A stretch of 35,547 nucleotides of DNA from Chloroflexota bacterium (lineage in GTDB: Bacteria; Chloroflexota; UBA6077; JACCZL01), in NCBI GenBank assembly GCA_020850535.1, contig JADZEM010000089.1, positions 1 through 35,547 on the forward strand, read 5' to 3'. Under the pieces are notes generated by a model, which saw only the letters and a list, made by a program, of their open reading frames with translations, ran no database searches and was not told the DNA's origin. The translations under genes and the position numbers were made by a program. Positions 15,599-22,687 of this stretch are shown piece by piece (positions within the stretch are counted from its first letter, which is position 1; each line of letters starts with the position of its first letter).

Positions 15599-15958
15599 TT
15601 ACCGGATCACGCTCAGGACGACGCGGTCGGCGTCCGCCGCCCGGCTGACGCGATGATGGCCTCGGCGCAGCGCGCCGGTCGCCACCAGCCCGGGGATCTC
15701 GATCTCGTGCTCGATGCGCCAGCCCTGGGCTTCGAGCCGGCGGACCGCCTGGCGGATCAGCGGCAGCCAGACGGCAGGAGACTGGAACCAGCGCAGGCGC
15801 GGCAGGCGGAGTTCGGTCTCGGAGCGCTCGATCTCGGAGCGCTCGGCGTGGTGGGCGTGCATGGACCGGCCGGCAGGGGACTCGTCGAAGGCGACGCTGC
15901 AGCGCCAGCAGCGCTGGGCCTCATCGTGATTTCGACCGCCACATGCCAGACAGACCAT
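15599..15958 (-). CDS. Small zinc-ribbon protein
   Basis: This 119-aa protein has C3, C6, C17 and C20 (CLACGGRNHDEAQRCWRC) making a zinc-ribbon, followed by a charged linker with His and Glu/Arg repeats (HAHHAERSEIERSETELRL) and a C-terminal alpha/beta part (AVRRLEAQGWRIEHEIEIPG, then GHHRVSRAADADRVVLSVIR). The ATG at 15958 is preceded by GGGGAGGG; the longer start at 15997 is less likely. No family is recognised beyond the ribbon. It probably binds nucleic acid or a protein partner. It is monocistronic, with a possible promoter (TACCAT box) just upstream near 15994. Confidence 0.65.
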   Translation of the reverse strand: MVCLACGGRNHDEAQRCWRCSVAFDESPAGRSMHAHHAERSEIERSETELRLPRLRWFQSPAVWLPLIRQAVRRLEAQGWRIEHEIEIPGLVATGALRRGHHRVSRAADADRVVLSVIR

Positions 15959-16029
15959 CGCGCCCTCCCCGTGGCTTCTGTTGAGTAGGGCCGACATGGT
16001 AACAGCGTGTCCTGTCGCGTGCTAGTGGG

Positions 16030-16329
16030 TCACGCCGCATTCGATTCAACCTGGATCGGGTCGAGCACGGAGGTAAGGCGGCGCCGTTGGCGTGCGCGTT
16101 GTCGACGCTCATACCGTTTGCCGTGCCAGACGAACGGCGTCGGGTGGGCATTCCAGCCGGTGATCGTATCGTTGAGCCACGAGAGCAGTTCCCCCTGGGA
16201 CTGAGGATGCTGGCCCTCAAGGGCGCGACGGACGATGATGCGCTGGACCGACTCGGCGAGGTTCAGCCAGGAGCCGCTGATCGGGGTAGAGAGCGGCACG
16301 CGGATGACGTGCGGGACGCCAGACGCCAT
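16030..16329 (-). pseudogene. IS630-family transposase, C-terminal fragment
   Basis: The minus-strand frame reads [20 protein letters not shown], then [20 protein letters not shown] and [17 protein letters not shown]. These are the last DDE-domain block (SWLN-E...RRAL) and basic tail of IS630-type transposases. The catalytic DDE aspartates and N-terminal HTH are absent, and no terminal inverted repeats are visible, so this is a dead fragment. It ends within 10 bp of the dnaN-tail copy at 16338-16379. Confidence 0.8.
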
Positions 16330-16337
16330 CCGGCTAT

Positions 16338-16379
16338 TTACCGGGCGACGTGCATCGGCATAATCACCTGGATGTAGCC
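16338..16379 (-). repeat. Second copy of the dnaN 3' end (last 13 codons and stop)
   Basis: On the minus strand these 42 bp read [13 protein letters not shown] and a TAA stop, identical in protein to the end of dnaN at 19003-19044. The two DNA copies differ at four positions, all synonymous (ATT/ATC, GCC/GCA, CGG/AGG, TAA/TGA). Upstream of this segment the dnaN similarity stops at once. Both copies point the same way, so they form direct repeats bracketing about 2.6 kb. Confidence 0.85.
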
Positions 16380-16467
16380 CTGCCCCAGCGCTGTGCTGGT
16401 TCACTGGCCACTCAAGGAGAGCCGCGAGCGGAAGGGGCACAGTTACCATGCCGATCCACGTCCACCT

Positions 16468-17676
16468 TCAGGCACTGGACAGCCCCTCCGTTTCAGTGGT
16501 CTGGAGGGTTGATGAATCAGGGCGGGCGTAGCCACGCTCATCAAAGAGCGAGAGATACGGCGTGTAGCGAAACCGTCGGTTGCGCCGTTGGCCAGTCGTT
16601 TCCTCGAGGATTCCAAGACGCTGAAACTGCTCTACGAGTTTGTTCGCCGTCACGTAGGCGACTGCGAGGGTTTGCTCAATGAACCCGACGTTGAGGAGGG
16701 GACGCTCGAAGAGCAGATCGAGGAGTCGATGAGCATGTGGGCTGGTGCCCCTTTCCTGTAGCATGCCGCGATGACTCTCTCGTAGCTCCAGGATGCGTTG
16801 GGCGGTCCAGGCAGCTTCATCGGCCGTCTCGCCGACGCCGCGCAGGAAGAATCGGAGCCAGCCTTCCCAATCCCCACGCTCACGGATCGCCGTGAGCCGG
16901 TCGTAGTATTCGACCCTGTTGTTTGCCAGGAACGCACTCAGGTAGAGCAGCGGGCGATGGAGCACACCGCGAAAGCACAGGAGGAACGTGATCAGGAGGC
17001 GCCCGACTCTGCCGTTCCCATCCATGAATGGGTGAATCGTCTCGAATTGTGCGTGCGCCAGTCCGCAGTGAATCAGCGGCGGCAGATCCGCATCTGCGTT
17101 GAGAAAGCGCTCGAAATCGTCCAGCGCTGCCTCCATATCTTCCGGACAGGGCGGAACGAACGTCGCCCGCTCGATGGGAGCGCCACCGACCCCGATGTAG
17201 TTCTGCTGATTCCTGAATTCCCCTGGTCGCTTGTCAGCACCGCGCACGCCCTGAAGCAATTCGGCGTGAATCTCGCGGAGCAGCCGTCGAGATGGAGGAA
17301 GCGAGGCGACCCGCGCAAGGCCGTAGTTCATGGCGCGAACGTAGTTCACGACTTCCTCGACATCGCGAGGAACTTCCCGGCTCTGCGCATCAAGCTCGAA
17401 GGCGAGGACATCGTCGAGCGTGCTCTGCGTCCCTTCGATACGGGAGCTGAGAACGGCCTCTTGCCGGACGTACATCGCGACAAACAGGTCAGGATTGGGC
17501 ATCGTCCGAGCGACGCCATCCAGCCGGCCGAGGGCTTGGTCCGCCGAGGAGAGCAACCGAATCATCGTTGAGTCGAAGATCAGGGGCGGGTCCGGTGGCA
17601 ACGGAGCGGGCCTGAATGCCCGGTGCCCCTGTGGTTGTTTCATGAACTGGCCTGCTCGCGTACTAACGTCGGCCAC
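16468..17676 (-). CDS. Fic-family adenylyltransferase-like protein (class II)
   Basis: This 402-aa protein has the Fic catalytic motif HPFMDGNGRVGR at 215-226, which is complete. An N-terminal inhibitory helix motif SSRIEG (S77...E81-G82, the SxxxEG pattern) marks it as an auto-inhibited class II Fic. A flap-like segment (NQQNYIGVGG) and a C-terminal winged helix (about 315-380, VGFIEQTLAVAYVTANKLVE) complete the usual Fic/DOC_N architecture. Such enzymes transfer AMP from ATP to Ser/Thr/Tyr of target proteins; targets here are unknown. The GTG at 17676 is preceded by GAGGTGAGG; ATG 17643 is an alternative. It lies inside the segment bracketed by dnaN 3'-end copies and looks less GC-rich than its surroundings. 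Confidence 0.93.
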   Translation of the reverse strand: MADVSTRAGQFMKQPQGHRAFRPAPLPPDPPLIFDSTMIRLLSSADQALGRLDGVARTMPNPDLFVAMYVRQEAVLSSRIEGTQSTLDDVLAFELDAQSREVPRDVEEVVNYVRAMNYGLARVASLPPSRRLLREIHAELLQGVRGADKRPGEFRNQQNYIGVGGAPIERATFVPPCPEDMEAALDDFERFLNADADLPPLIHCGLAHAQFETIHPFMDGNGRVGRLLITFLLCFRGVLHRPLLYLSAFLANNRVEYYDRLTAIRERGDWEGWLRFFLRGVGETADEAAWTAQRILELRESHRGMLQERGTSPHAHRLLDLLFERPLLNVGFIEQTLAVAYVTANKLVEQFQRLGILEETTGQRRNRRFRYTPYLSLFDERGYARPDSSTLQTTETEGLSSA

Positions 17677-17802
17677 GCCCTCACCTCATTTAGCTTGGCT
17701 GTAACAACGACCGTATTGAGGCCACCTTATTACACGAACTGGCTCCATCGCAAAATAAGACCTCTCGACAGCCTTTGCCCACGCGCGTACAGGATCTGAG
17801 GC

Positions 17803-17997
17803 TCAAGGCAGCCCGCGCTGCCAGAGCCGCGTCAATGCCCGCTCAGCCGCTTCCCGCGCGGCCCGTTCGAGACTCATGCGCCGTGGGACTTCGGGGTTCC
17901 ATCGCCGGCACTCCAGCACGTCTGCGGTGCACGACTTCTTGATCTCAGCCGCGACCATGGAGCAGCAGGCCCGCTGGTCGTGCTGCAACCTACTCAC
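17803..17997 (-). CDS. Small hypothetical, possibly the tail of an interrupted gene
   Basis: This frame of up to 64 aa from GTG 17997 (or 51 aa from ATG 17958) includes MVAAEIKKSCTADVLECRRW and a basic/acidic helical end (ERAAREAAERALTRLWQR). No start has a good ribosome-binding site. The same frame is open upstream to the amber stop (TAG, 18039-18037) that ends the 310-aa ORF, and the stretch between them reads DGQFVVLGDVSRLQHDQRAC, which looks like protein. So this may be the C-terminal part of that ORF after a nonsense mutation and not a gene of its own. No family is recognised. Confidence 0.4.
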   Translation of the reverse strand: MSRLQHDQRACCSMVAAEIKKSCTADVLECRRWNPEVPRRMSLERAAREAAERALTRLWQRGLP

Positions 17998-18036
17998 GTC
18001 GCCGAGTACGACGAACTGACCATCCCGAGACGGCTC

Positions 18037-18969
18037 CTATGGATCAGCCATTGCCTCGACCCATAGCCGAGGCACGATGGCGACCCGCGCGGCGACACTT
18101 TGTCCACGACGTTCGGCCGACCTGAGGGGACAGTCGGCTGGCGGGAAGATATCCCACTGCACGTCAGCCAGGCCGGTGAAGGAACTCAGCGGCGAAGGAT
18201 AGCTCTCAGCCAAAATCAGGACCGGCTCGTCACCGCGCCCTCGCATGCCAGCAAGAAAACCGGTCATGACATGTCCGGCGACTCCGATGGCGCGCTCCGC
18301 GAACTGGCGGTCGGACGGATCTTCGAACGCTCGCCAACCATCGATCGCAGCGCACAGCTCAGCCTCAATTTGCTCGGGAACACCTCGTTCACTCATCGCT
18401 TCGAGCCACCGCCAGGGCAGGTCAAAGTTGTCCATCAGCCATCCAGTTGGCCCCCGAGCGTGCCGCATCAGGCGACCCTCCAGTTGGCGAAGGGTTTCTC
18501 TAACAGCGTCGCGGAAATCCTGATACGGTCGGGCGTACTGACGTGGCAGCCTCCCACCCATGACAAGCGTGGCTGCGACCATTCGAGATAGGGAGAGTCG
18601 GCCTCGATCAGACCTCGCCATCTTCAACGCGTGCTGATAAACGACATCTGCGACCGCAGCCGGGCGCCTTGCCGCGCGCCGGGCCAACGCGAGATGCTCA
18701 TCGCTCGGACGATGGTCTGGGGAATCCCAGAGCGGCTTCAGTACATGTAGCTCATCGCGAAGCTGACGAGCGCGCCCGATGGTCGGCCAGTCGGGTTCGT
18801 GACCGACATCAGAATACTCCGAGCCTGGAGCAAGCTGGCCATCGTCAGTTACACGCACTCGAAGCGCCGCTGCCACGTCATAGACTTCGATGGCACCCCA
18901 AGTGCCCCCGGTTATCTGTTCGATAGCGCTGTGGCACCGACGCTGACAGTGACTACACCATACTGTCAA
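18037..18969 (-). CDS. Hypothetical protein, 310 aa
   Basis: This soluble 310-aa protein has a Cys-rich N-terminus (VWCSHCQRRCHSAIEQ, possibly a small zinc site) and a mostly helical body (RRPAAVADVVYQHALKMARS, AVRETLRQLEGRLMRHARGP). No domain is recognised. The start is a TTG at 18969 overlapping repeated ACTGTCA sites; ATG codons downstream are alternatives, but the Cys-rich part seems coding. It lies 33 bp after dnaN on the same strand and could be read from the dnaN transcript. It ends in an amber codon after which the frame stays open and protein-like to 17803. Confidence 0.6.
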   Translation of the reverse strand: MTVWCSHCQRRCHSAIEQITGGTWGAIEVYDVAAALRVRVTDDGQLAPGSEYSDVGHEPDWPTIGRARQLRDELHVLKPLWDSPDHRPSDEHLALARRAARRPAAVADVVYQHALKMARSDRGRLSLSRMVAATLVMGGRLPRQYARPYQDFRDAVRETLRQLEGRLMRHARGPTGWLMDNFDLPWRWLEAMSERGVPEQIEAELCAAIDGWRAFEDPSDRQFAERAIGVAGHVMTGFLAGMRGRGDEPVLILAESYPSPLSSFTGLADVQWDIFPPADCPLRSAERRGQSVAARVAIVPRLWVEAMADP

Positions 18970-18975
18970 CTGTCA
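18944..18975. promoter_or_regulatory. ACTGTCA repeats, operator-like
   Basis: TGACAGT (18944-18950) is followed by its inverted partner ACTGTCA (18962-18968) and a tandem second ACTGTCA (18969-18975). The cluster overlaps the start of the 310-aa ORF. It may be a repressor site or a transcript hairpin between dnaN and that gene. Confidence 0.35.
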
Positions 18976-19002
18976 CTATGAGACCAGTTCCTTCAACTCA
19001 AT

Positions 19003-19044
19003 TCACCTTGCGACGTGCATCGGCATGATCACCTGGATGTAGCC
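19003..19044 (-). repeat. dnaN 3' end: inner copy of the direct repeat
   Basis: These last 13 codons and TGA stop of dnaN match 38 of 42 bases with 16338-16379. Together the copies flank the Fic-bearing segment, 16380-19002, as direct repeats. Confidence 0.85.
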
Positions 19045-20145
19045 ATTCGGGCCGCTGGCCGGGCGGATCAGGCCAGGGCTGGCCGGGCCGGTCACCTCCA
19101 GGAACGCCTGCTGGGCGTCGAGCGCTTCGAGCGCGTCACGCAGGTACTTGCCGTTGAAGGCCACCTGCATCGCGTCGCCCTCCACGCTCGCATCGACGTC
19201 GCCCGTGTTGTCGCCGATCTCCGTCGAGGTCGCCGCCACCGTCACCTTTCCGAGGGCCTCGTCGCCGCCCTCGGCAGGCACAAGGTTGAGCCGCACAATC
19301 ATCGAGTTGTCCCGAGCAAACACCTGCGCCGCCTTCGTCGCCCGGAGAAAATCTGCCGTCTGAAGCGTCACCCGCGTCTTCGTATCGCGCGGGATGATCC
19401 GGTTGAAGTCCGGGAACTGCCCCTCGATGATCCGCGAGACAATCTCCGCCTGCCGGTGCCTGAAGAGCACCTGGCTCTGGTCCGGCGTCAGCGCGATCTC
19501 GACCAGGACCTCTTCGTCGGCCGGGAGGCCGCGCGCCACCTCAGTCAACGCCTTCGACGGCACGATCATCGAGATGTCCGGCGCGTCCGTCTCCCCCAGG
19601 TCCACCTTGCGGACCGCCAGCCGGAAGCCGTCCGCCGCCGCCATCGTCAACTTGCCGTCAGCCACCTGCATCAGCACACCGGCCAGCACCGGGCGGCTGT
19701 CGTCCGGCGCCGCCGCGAAGACCACCTGTCCGATGGCCTCCTTCAAACGCGGAGCCGGCAGCTGCAGCGAGGCGCCGCCCGCTACCGACGGAATAGCCGG
19801 GAACTCTTCAGCATCGATCCCGCTGATGTTCGCCTCGAACCGGCCACAGGTCAGGTGCGCCTTCGTGCCGTGCAGCTCCAGGTGGAGCGGCTCGCCAGCC
19901 GACAACAGCCCCACATAGTCCTGGAGCAGGCGCGCTGGGAGGGTGATGGCCCCCTCCTCTTCGATCTTCGCGCCGACCCAACTGACGACCGTCAGTTCAA
20001 GATTCGTCGCCGCCAGCTTCAACTGGCCACCGTCGGTCGCCAGCAGCACATTCCCCAGCACCGGCAAGGTGCTCCGCGCGGCCACGACCCGCCCGACAGC
20101 GGCGAGCCCCTCGTTCAGCTTCTCGGGCAGGCAGGTCAGTCTCAT
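19003..20145 (-). CDS. dnaN: DNA polymerase III beta sliding clamp
   Basis: This 380-aa protein is of normal length for the processivity clamp that encircles DNA and tethers polymerase III. It reads in order MRLTCLPEKLNEGLAAVGRV, TLPVLGNVLL, ATNLELTV, FPAIPSV, DDSRPVLAGVLM, AADGFRLAVRK, VLFRHRQAEIVSRIIEGQFP and the terminal [13 protein letters not shown]; the C-terminal IMPM-type strand is the conserved clamp end. A GGAG tract lies about 10 nt before the ATG. dnaA and recF, common neighbours elsewhere, are not adjacent. Its last 42 bp are repeated at 16338-16379 with four silent differences. The 306-bp gap on its 5' side has no gene. Confidence 0.97.
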   Translation of the reverse strand: MRLTCLPEKLNEGLAAVGRVVAARSTLPVLGNVLLATDGGQLKLAATNLELTVVSWVGAKIEEEGAITLPARLLQDYVGLLSAGEPLHLELHGTKAHLTCGRFEANISGIDAEEFPAIPSVAGGASLQLPAPRLKEAIGQVVFAAAPDDSRPVLAGVLMQVADGKLTMAAADGFRLAVRKVDLGETDAPDISMIVPSKALTEVARGLPADEEVLVEIALTPDQSQVLFRHRQAEIVSRIIEGQFPDFNRIIPRDTKTRVTLQTADFLRATKAAQVFARDNSMIVRLNLVPAEGGDEALGKVTVAATSTEIGDNTGDVDASVEGDAMQVAFNGKYLRDALEALDAQQAFLEVTGPASPGLIRPASGPNGYIQVIMPMHVAR

Positions 20146-20422
20146 GGTGGTATGTCTCCAGAGCCGTCGAGCAGTTCGTCAGAATCCAGGAAACGGCAGA
20201 ACCAGGCCGGAGCGACGGCCACCAGCGACCGCTCGCAACAGGTGTCGAGCCGCCCAGGCCGCCGCCGCATGACCTCTGCATTACAAACGCATCAGACTTC
20301 GCCCGATTCTGCGCGTCTTCCGCACGTCTTCGTAGGTTTGGACGCACCTGGGGGCCGAGCGCGCCCGAACTTGACAGAGCCGCACCAGACATCATCCGAC
20401 AGCACGGCCGTTCGAGTCCAAT

Positions 20423-20450
20423 CCCACGCCCCACGCCCCACGCCCCACGC
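20423..20450 (-). repeat. Heptad tandem array A (CCCACGC x4)
   Basis: Four perfect 7-bp units of CCCACGC occur on the plus strand. On the minus strand, the sense strand of the amidase, this is GGGGCGT repeated, starting 1 bp after the amidase stop codon; degenerate units (AGAGCGT, GGGTCGT) extend back over the stop to about 20464. Four G-runs separated by 3 nt fit an intramolecular G-quadruplex. The rest of the dnaN-amidase gap (20146-20422) shows nothing I can identify. Confidence 0.85.
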
Positions 20451-20451
20451 T

Positions 20452-22041
20452 CTACGACCCGGCGCCCATCGTCGGCGGCGCGGTCACGGTCGCCCGCAAC
20501 GCCGGCGTCTCCACCTGCAGCCTGTCCAGGTCCGGCGATGGCCGCCCCAGTCCAGGCCGGCTTGCCAGCGCCGCCTCCAGCGCTGCCGCGACCGCCAGCA
20601 CGAAGCGGTCGCCCTTGTGCGGCCCCACCACCTGCAGCCCGAACGGTATGCCCCGCTCGTCCACCCCGCACGGGATCGAGATCGCCGGGTGCCCCGTCAG
20701 CGTGATCCCGTACGTCAGCGCCAGCCAGTGGAAGTAGGTCCGCACCGGCTCGCCGTTCACCTCCGCCAGGTAGAGCTGCTCCCAGGGGAACGGCGAGATC
20801 GGCACCGTTGGCGAGATCAGCACGTCGAACTCCTCGAAGAAGCGCTGCACCCGCCGGTAGATTCGCGTCTCCTCCATGTGTGCCCAGGCAAAATCCGCCA
20901 GCGACATCGCCGCGCCCTGCTCGTAGTTTGCCCGCACGTTCGGCCCGAGCAGGCTCGGATCACGCTGGTACGCCTCCTGATGCTGCCCCAGGAATTGGAC
21001 CGCCCGGATCACCTCAAAGCAACGGTCCGCCTCCCCAAAGTCCGGCGTCGCCCAGTCGCACGCGCGGAACAGCCCGCCAAAGCCAGCCACCTTCCCCGCA
21101 AACGTCGCACGGTAGGCGGCGTCCACCGGCGCGAACCCCAGGTCCGCCGTCACCGCGCAGCGCAACGATCCCAGGTCGACCGTCTCCAGCCGCGCATACG
21201 ACGGCCCATCCACCGGCCCCGAGAACGGGTCGTCGCTGTCAAAGGCGGCCTGCGCCCCCAGCAACAACGCCACGTCTGCCACCGACCGCCCCATCGGCCC
21301 CTGGATCGAGAGCGGCGACCAGCCGAACGCCCGCCTATCCGTCGGGACCAGCCCCGGCGACGGCCGGAACCCGACCACCCCCGAGTACGCCGCTGGGATC
21401 CGCAGCGAGCCGCCCGTGTCCGAGCCGGTCGCCAGCGGCATCATGCCCGTCGCCAGCGCCACCGCCGAGCCGCCAGACGATCCACCAGCGTTCCGCATCG
21501 GGTCGAACGGGTTGCCCGTCGCGCCCCAGACCGGGTTGCGCGTGTTCGCGCCGGCCCCGAACTCCGGCGTGTTCGTCTTGCAGAAGATCAGCGCGCCTGC
21601 CGCCCGGACCCGGCCCACCATCGCCTCGTCCTGGGCCGGCACGTAGTCCCGATACTGCGGCGAGCCGTACGTCGTCAGCAGGCCGGCTGTGTCGTTCAGG
21701 TCTTTGACCCCAACCGGCAGCCCGTGCAACAGCGGCAACGACTCGCCCGCCAGCACGGCGGCCTCGGCGGCCTTCGCCTGCACCCGGGCCGCCGCGAACG
21801 CCGTCGCCGTCACCGCGTTCACGGCCGGATTGACCGCCTCGATCCTGGCGATGCACGCCTCCAACAGTTCGACCGGTGAAAGCTCCTTCGTGCCGATGCG
21901 CCGGCGCGCCTCGACCGCTGACAGATCACACAGCGCGTCCACCGCCGGCCGGTCCAGCCCGCCCGCCATGCCGCCCGCCTCGCCATCAGCCATACCGCCC
22001 GCCTCGCCATCAGCCATACCGTCCGCCGTGCCGCCAGCCAT
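20452..22041 (-). CDS. Amidase (amidase-signature family)
   Basis: This 529-aa protein has the Ser-cisSer-Lys catalytic set: K113 in HGLPVGVKDLNDTAG, the GGSSGGSAVALATG loop at 186-199 and S212 in GSDTGGSLRIPA. The family hydrolyses amides (acylamides, urea derivatives, or the GatA reaction); lack of gatB/gatC neighbours favours a free amidase. The start at ATG 22041 is chosen because GGAGGTG lies 6 nt upstream; the open frame continues to 22263 but that part is a heptad repeat and not protein-like. The N-terminus carries three 8-residue repeats (M-A-D-G-E-A-G-G type) before the conserved LCDLSAVEARR start, so ATG 21969 is an alternative. Confidence 0.92.
   Translation of the reverse strand: MAGGTADGMADGEAGGMADGEAGGMAGGLDRPAVDALCDLSAVEARRRIGTKELSPVELLEACIARIEAVNPAVNAVTATAFAAARVQAKAAEAAVLAGESLPLLHGLPVGVKDLNDTAGLLTTYGSPQYRDYVPAQDEAMVGRVRAAGALIFCKTNTPEFGAGANTRNPVWGATGNPFDPMRNAGGSSGGSAVALATGMMPLATGSDTGGSLRIPAAYSGVVGFRPSPGLVPTDRRAFGWSPLSIQGPMGRSVADVALLLGAQAAFDSDDPFSGPVDGPSYARLETVDLGSLRCAVTADLGFAPVDAAYRATFAGKVAGFGGLFRACDWATPDFGEADRCFEVIRAVQFLGQHQEAYQRDPSLLGPNVRANYEQGAAMSLADFAWAHMEETRIYRRVQRFFEEFDVLISPTVPISPFPWEQLYLAEVNGEPVRTYFHWLALTYGITLTGHPAISIPCGVDERGIPFGLQVVGPHKGDRFVLAVAAALEAALASRPGLGRPSPDLDRLQVETPALRATVTAPPTMGAGS
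21967..22038 (-). repeat. 24-bp tandem repeat in the amidase N-terminus
   Basis: Three 24-bp units: two nearly identical (21967-21990, 21991-22014) and one diverged (22015-22038). Each begins with an ATG on the minus strand and encodes an 8-residue MADGEAGG-type unit. The result is four in-frame ATG codons spaced 24 bp apart at the amidase start. Confidence 0.8.
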
Positions 22042-22113
22042 CCGCGCCACCTCCAGCCGCCATCCCCGGCTGCCGAGACGGCACAACGCCACCCCCGGCC
22101 GCCAGCATCTGCC

Positions 22114-22169
22114 AGAACCCAGAACCCAGAACCCAGAACCCAGAACCCAGAACCCAGAACCCAGAACCC
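22114..22169. repeat. Heptad tandem array B (AGAACCC x8)
   Basis: Eight perfect 7-bp units of AGAACCC on the plus strand (GGGTTCT on the minus strand) lie in the spacer between the divergent amidase and GIY-YIG genes, 24 bp before the TATCCT box of the latter. The minus strand has eight GGG runs with 4-nt loops, a G-quadruplex candidate in the amidase leader or upstream region. Confidence 0.9.
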
Positions 22170-22193
22170 AGCCCGCATGGTACCGCCACACGC

Positions 22194-22199
22194 TATCCT
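22194..22199 (+). promoter_or_regulatory. TATCCT -10-like box, leaderless start candidate
   Basis: TATCCT ends 5 nt before the GTG at 22205, with no Shine-Dalgarno between. CACGC before and GCGTG after it form a short inverted repeat (22188-22192 and 22203-22207). Confidence 0.4.
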
Positions 22200-22204
22200 C
22201 TCGC

Positions 22205-22660
22205 GTGGCCGCAGACCGTTCAGCCTCGCCCGCCGATCTCTGGCGCACCCCCCTGCCGGGCACCTACGCCTTGCTGATCCAGCTCGACGCGCCAGCCCTG
22301 CTCATGGTGGGCCGGCTCGGCGCGCACACGCTGGCGGCCGGCTGGTACGTCTATACGGGCAGTGCGCTCGGGGGACTGGGGGGGCGCATCAGCCGACACG
22401 CCCGCCAGACGAAGCGGCTGCACTGGCACGTCGATCACCTCCTCGCGGCCGGGCGGCTCATCGCAGTGGCCGCGCGCCTCGGCCCCGAGCGTGTCGAGTG
22501 CCAGGTGGCCGCGCTGGTGGCCTCCTGGCCCGGGGCCAGGAGGCCCATCGCGCGCTTCGGCGCGTCCGACTGCCGCTGCCCCGCCCATCTCGCACACTTC
22601 ACCCAACGGCCGTCACTCGAACTTGGGCCAGGCTGGCAGCTCCTCGTGCCGCCAGTTTGA
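22205..22660 (+). CDS. GIY-YIG-like DUF123 protein
   Basis: This 151-aa protein matches the DUF123 (Uri-type endonuclease-like, GIY-YIG superfamily) pattern: GTYALLIQL at the start of the fold, GWYVYTGSALGGLGGRISRH with the YVYTGSA core, LHWHVDHLL, and the C-terminal FGASDCRCPAHLAHF. It is probably a DNA-related nuclease, but the activity of the family is poorly known. The GTG start at 22205 fits both the fold start and the TATCCT box 5 nt upstream; the long open frame upstream to 21689 is antisense to the amidase. It converges with the Thr/Pro-rich protein gene 27 bp away. Confidence 0.85.
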   Translation: MAADRSASPADLWRTPLPGTYALLIQLDAPALLMVGRLGAHTLAAGWYVYTGSALGGLGGRISRHARQTKRLHWHVDHLLAAGRLIAVAARLGPERVECQVAALVASWPGARRPIARFGASDCRCPAHLAHFTQRPSLELGPGWQLLVPPV

Positions 22661-22687
22661 GTGCGCTACGACAACGGCTGTGAGGCG

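Noticed and set aside
16030-16449. A complete IS630 insertion sequence
   Set aside because: Only the C-terminal part of the transposase is present, no terminal repeats are visible, and the frame beyond 16329 runs through the dnaN tail copy in the wrong frame.
20405-20422. GTTCGAGTCC resembling a tRNA T-arm
   Set aside because: No matching acceptor, D or anticodon stems are found around it, so it is not called as a tRNA.
19015-21879. A 954-aa open frame on the plus strand
   Set aside because: It is the reverse reading of dnaN and the amidase. The translation is His/Arg/Pro-rich and crosses two real genes and their spacer.
22114-22169. CRISPR array
   Set aside because: The unit is 7 bp with no spacers; it is a simple tandem repeat.
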